DNA from: Bordetella parapertussis
GTDB lineage: Bacteria > Pseudomonadota > Gammaproteobacteria > Burkholderiales > Burkholderiaceae_B
Length of the DNA stretch: 64,000 nucleotides
Reading direction: 5' to 3'
NCBI GenBank assembly: GCA_945897365.1
Contig: CAMDFD010000004.1
Coordinates: 62,001 to 126,000 of the forward strand
The notes below the pieces were generated by a model. The model saw nothing but the letters and a program-made list of their open reading frames with translations, had not been told where the DNA came from and did not search any database. This document shows, piece after piece, positions 61,354 to 64,000 of the stretch. A program made the position numbers and the translations under genes. Position 1 is the stretch's first letter; each line of letters begins with the position of its first letter.

Positions 61354-61992
61354 TTAACGCTTGGCCGTCGCACGCAGACTGGTGAGCCATTGTGCCACTT
61401 GTTCGGCGGCCTGATCGGTTGCAACGCGCAAAGCCAGCGCCCCCCCGGGAGCATCTTGGGTTGTGGCGGGCACCTGGATATTCAACAAACGCTGATTCAC
61501 CACCTCGGAGCCTCGCATGAGCACCGCCTGTAACGTCAGTTGTGCCTGACTCGACGTTCCATCCACAGAAAACGTTTGCTCGAACCGCTGAAGATTGAGG
61601 CGCAGTTGAGGCACCTCCGCACCTATACTTTGCTGCAGCACCGCGCCCTGCAAGGATAACCGGTCGACAATGCGCTGCGTGACGAGTTGCGCAGGCGGAG
61701 CGACCCACCGATAGGTTGCGTAAGCTTGCGGCTGTCCCAGATCACCCACCCGCCACACCACCATCGTCTCTGTCAAAAGCGAGGCAGCGGTTGCGGGAGG
61801 CACCGAGATCGGCGGCATTGGCGTCAGCGCCGTCGCGCCCCCTGCTGAGGTGCGCGCAGTGGCACTCATCATTGCACCCGCCCCTAAATCAAGCTGCTTG
61901 GGCGTAGGTGTACTCTCGCCCAACGCGCAAGCGGTCAGCAGACTCACCACACTCAATACCGCACCCAAACGCATCATCGTCAACATCTTCAT
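61354..61992 (-). CDS. ABC-transport auxiliary lipoprotein (PqiC/YmbA-like)
   Basis: The 212-residue product starts MKMLTMMRLGAVLSVVSLLTAC with a lipobox and Cys22. The rest is like the auxiliary lipoproteins in MlaE-MlaF-MlaD clusters (ETMVVWRVGDLGQPQAYATYRWVAPPAQLVTQRI). ATG 61992 has GAGGA at 8 nt, a much better start than 62073. It is likely an outer-membrane partner of the MCE transporter. Confidence 0.85.
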   Translation of the reverse strand: MKMLTMMRLGAVLSVVSLLTACALGESTPTPKQLDLGAGAMMSATARTSAGGATALTPMPPISVPPATAASLLTETMVVWRVGDLGQPQAYATYRWVAPPAQLVTQRIVDRLSLQGAVLQQSIGAEVPQLRLNLQRFEQTFSVDGTSSQAQLTLQAVLMRGSEVVNQRLLNIQVPATTQDAPGGALALRVATDQAAEQVAQWLTSLRATAKR

Positions 61993-62002
61993 CTTGATAT
62001 CC

Positions 62003-62959
62003 TCAGCGCCCAGCGGCACCAAAACCTGCAAAACCTGCCTCACCCGGTCCCGCCACGGCCCGCGGAGGACCAAAAATCAATGACTGCGGTGATTGACCCA
62101 ACTGACGTGCCGTTTGCGTGAACGCGCGCGACGCATCGGTGGCACCCAGCATCAACATCGACACATCCGGCAAGGTCGATCCCTGCAATTGCGCGACAGC
62201 CTGTCTTATTTCTTTGAGACTCTGCGTCATCTGCATCATCGCCCCCCCCGGCGCATTCAAACCATCCAGCGTTTTTTGCGCTGAAAGCGAGAGCTTACGG
62301 ATATCGACCATGGCCTCATCCACACGCTGACCCGTCACCGTCAACCCATCGATGAGGGCTGGCACCTTGGCCAACCCAGGCTCGAGCAACACGACAGACC
62401 GCTTGAGCTGATCGGACAAAGACGCAACATTGCGCAGGGTCGCGCTCAGCGCTTCGATATTTTCATCCGTCGCGATTTTTTGAATATGAACCAATAAACC
62501 CTCTACCGCAGGCGCCATCGTTGTCGCCTGCGCAATCAGACGATCTAAAAAATTTGGCCGAATCGGAATCTGTTTAATGTCGGTGGCACTCGATTCGAGT
62601 CGAGTCATCGAGGTCCCATCGTCGCGCAACTCCACATTTGAGATTCCCGTCACGCCCGCAATCACAATTTCAGCCCAGGTCGCACGTGTGACTGGCGTAC
62701 TCGGATCAATACTAATCAAAATCAAGACCTTGCCAGGCCGTTCAGGGACAAAACGCAGAGACTCGACGTTCCCCACCGGCACGCCTTGATAGCGGACCTG
62801 GGATTGCACAGACAGGCCTGTGACGGGGGAGGTCGCGATCAACTCGTAGGGAATGCGCGGCAGATTTTGCTTGCTAACCCAAATTGCAGTCACCCCCGCA
62901 GCTATCGTCAGCAACAACGCAAATAGTCCCGCCAAGAGGGCATGACTACGATTTTCCAT
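62003..62959 (-). CDS. MlaD family MCE protein
   Basis: A 318-residue inner-membrane-anchored protein: one N-terminal helix (ALLAGLFALLLTIAAGVTAIWV), an MCE domain (YELIATSPVTGLSVQSQVRYQGVPVGNVESLRFV) and a long helical C-terminal domain that may span the periplasm. MCE rings carry phospholipids between membranes. Overlaps the ATPase gene by 14 nt. Confidence 0.9.
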   Translation of the reverse strand: MENRSHALLAGLFALLLTIAAGVTAIWVSKQNLPRIPYELIATSPVTGLSVQSQVRYQGVPVGNVESLRFVPERPGKVLILISIDPSTPVTRATWAEIVIAGVTGISNVELRDDGTSMTRLESSATDIKQIPIRPNFLDRLIAQATTMAPAVEGLLVHIQKIATDENIEALSATLRNVASLSDQLKRSVVLLEPGLAKVPALIDGLTVTGQRVDEAMVDIRKLSLSAQKTLDGLNAPGGAMMQMTQSLKEIRQAVAQLQGSTLPDVSMLMLGATDASRAFTQTARQLGQSPQSLIFGPPRAVAGPGEAGFAGFGAAGR

Positions 62960-63743
62960 GATTCTGTTCCTTAGGATTGTTCACGCCAAACGCACGCACG
63001 GCGCGTTCGCCATGGAAGAACGCGTCAAGGAAGGGATGCTTGACCTGCATCACCTCCTTGAGCGTACCTTCGACTAATACTTTCTTTTCCGCCAGCACCG
63101 CCACGCGCGTCGACAAAGCCGCGATCGTATCGAGATCATGCGTCACCATCACGACTGTAAAACCCAGTTCACGATGCAGCGCATGGATTAACTCCACAAA
63201 TTCGTCCGAGCGTTGCGGATCCAGGCCGGCAGTGGGCTCGTCCAGAAACAACAATTCAGGATCCAGCGCCAGCGCACGGGCCAGGGCCACTCGCTTGATC
63301 ATGCCGCCCGAGAGATCAGACGGCATCAGAGCCGCATCGCGCGCCGACATCCCCATCCAGCTCAGACGCATCAACACCACCTCGCGGATCAAGTCCTCCG
63401 GAAGATTGTGTACCTCGCGTAAAGGAAGAGCGATGTTGTCAAACACTGGCAAGGCGGAAAACAACGCCCCCGCTTGAAACAACATTCCCCAACGTTGGGT
63501 CAACGCGACGCGCTCAGCGCCCACATAGTCATGCACAGGACGGCCAAAAACACTCACCACGCCCGCACGCGGTCGATCCAAACCCAAAATCTGCCGTAAT
63601 AACGTCGTTTTGCCGGCGCCTGAGCCACCCACTAAGGAGAGGATTTCCTTGGGATAAATCTTTAAATTCAAATCCTTGTGCACGACGTGCGTCCCAAACG
63701 CCGTCGTGAGATTGTCCACCTCGATGATGGGGCTCGCCATCAA
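62946..63743 (-). CDS. ABC transporter ATP-binding protein (MlaF-like)
   Basis: A 265-residue ATPase with Walker A GGSGAGKTTLL, Q-loop, signature LSGGMIKRVALARAL and Walker B ELLFLDEPTAGLDP. The MlaF/Ttg2A-type features (for example LSWMGMSARDAALMPSDLSGGM) are visible. It powers the MlaE-type permease for retrograde or anterograde phospholipid transport. It overlaps the permease gene by 4 nt. Confidence 0.92.
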   Translation of the reverse strand: MMASPIIEVDNLTTAFGTHVVHKDLNLKIYPKEILSLVGGSGAGKTTLLRQILGLDRPRAGVVSVFGRPVHDYVGAERVALTQRWGMLFQAGALFSALPVFDNIALPLREVHNLPEDLIREVVLMRLSWMGMSARDAALMPSDLSGGMIKRVALARALALDPELLFLDEPTAGLDPQRSDEFVELIHALHRELGFTVVMVTHDLDTIAALSTRVAVLAEKKVLVEGTLKEVMQVKHPFLDAFFHGERAVRAFGVNNPKEQNHGKS

Positions 63744-64000
63744 ATCCTCATCTCGTCAAACAAGATCCCATACAAAGCATCGATCAAAATCACCCCTGTA
63801 ATCGCCGTCACCACCGAAGCCGTCGTACCGCGACCCAAACTCTCGGTGTTGGGCTCAATCCGCAACCCAAAATGACAGGCAATCAAGGCGATCCAGACAC
63901 CGAAAGTCACACCCTTAATCAAGCTGATCTTGTAGTTGGTGATCCCCACCGCATCGGGTAGCTCACTAAAAAACCACTGCATCGACAGGTCCAGCTCAAA
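63740..64000 (-). CDS. MlaE-family permease (partial, N-terminus beyond right edge)
   Basis: The last 86 codons of a permease; the frame is open to the window edge. KISLIKGVTFGVWIALIACHFGLRIEPNTESLGRGTTASVVTAITGVILIDALYGILF is the conserved C-terminal part of MlaE proteins. With the downstream ATPase, MCE and lipoprotein genes it completes a four-gene lipid transport cluster. Confidence 0.88.
   Translation of the reverse strand, partial: FELDLSMQWFFSELPDAVGITNYKISLIKGVTFGVWIALIACHFGLRIEPNTESLGRGTTASVVTAITGVILIDALYGILFDEMRI

Overview
This 64 kb window looks like a chromosomal segment of a betaproteobacterium, most likely in the Burkholderiales and Alcaligenaceae/Bordetella-like. I base this on gene content and order, not on a database search. 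The pointers are an apaG / rpe-gph-trpEGDC neighbourhood with a Trp-codon leader peptide, a SAH riboswitch in front of ahcY-(holin-like)-metF, a dapF-DUF484-xerC block, a dacC-dat-DUF493-lipB-lipA block, a Bug-type (TctC) solute receptor and a single-cysteine DksA. Genes are packed tightly, with many ATGA-type overlaps and several convergent pairs that share coding bases. No rRNA, tRNA, insertion sequence, prophage or CRISPR array was seen.

Layout. 1-12 kb holds a partial GpgS-like glycosyltransferase, a sodium:solute symporter, cytochrome b561, a TerC/YjbE protein under a manganese-type (yybP-ykoY) riboswitch, an SDR / lipoprotein / beta-carbonic anhydrase run, two transporters, an FMN-dependent hydroxy-acid oxidase, a YqhA-like protein and a Tat-exported PhoD-family phosphatase. 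12-18.4 kb has an orphan FixJ-type regulator facing a six-gene minus-strand run (apaG, mltA, ubiH-like, dsbC, a 2-hydroxyacid dehydrogenase, an AI-2E-family permease). 18.4-25 kb is rpe, gph, the trp attenuator, trpE-G-D-C and ung. 25-34 kb has a RhlE-type RNA helicase with a repeat tail, a MidA-type methyltransferase, cca, slt, 5-FTHF cyclo-ligase and the riboswitch-controlled ahcY-metF unit. 35-46 kb has an AHL-lactonase-like hydrolase, a carboxymuconolactone decarboxylase-like protein with a histone-like tail, a hydroxyisobutyrate dehydrogenase-like protein, metK, dapF-DUF484-xerC, a histidine-rich COG0523 GTPase, dksA, hslVU and a corrinoid adenosyltransferase.

46-56.3 kb is the accessory part. 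It has a PrlF/YhaV toxin-antitoxin pair, then a catabolic island: Bug receptor, enolase-superfamily dehydratase, DapA-like lyase, LysR regulator, divergent PdxA-like dehydrogenase and LysE exporter. A CoA-transferase / HMG-CoA-lyase pair and a ParD-like/RelE-like toxin-antitoxin pair follow. A 54-bp element with a perfect LysR-type dyad occurs, ungapped, before both the receptor operon and the PdxA-like operon, so the island looks like one regulon for an unidentified organic acid or sugar acid. This is the best candidate here for an undescribed system. 56.3-64 kb is core again: lipA, lipB, DUF493, dat, dacC, a hydrolase and an Mla-like lipid ABC transporter running off the right edge.

Regulation visible in the sequence: two metabolite riboswitches (Mn2+, SAH), one ribosome-mediated attenuator (Trp), a strong intrinsic terminator after terC, a duplicated LysR operator, and candidate autoregulatory sites at the two toxin-antitoxin modules.
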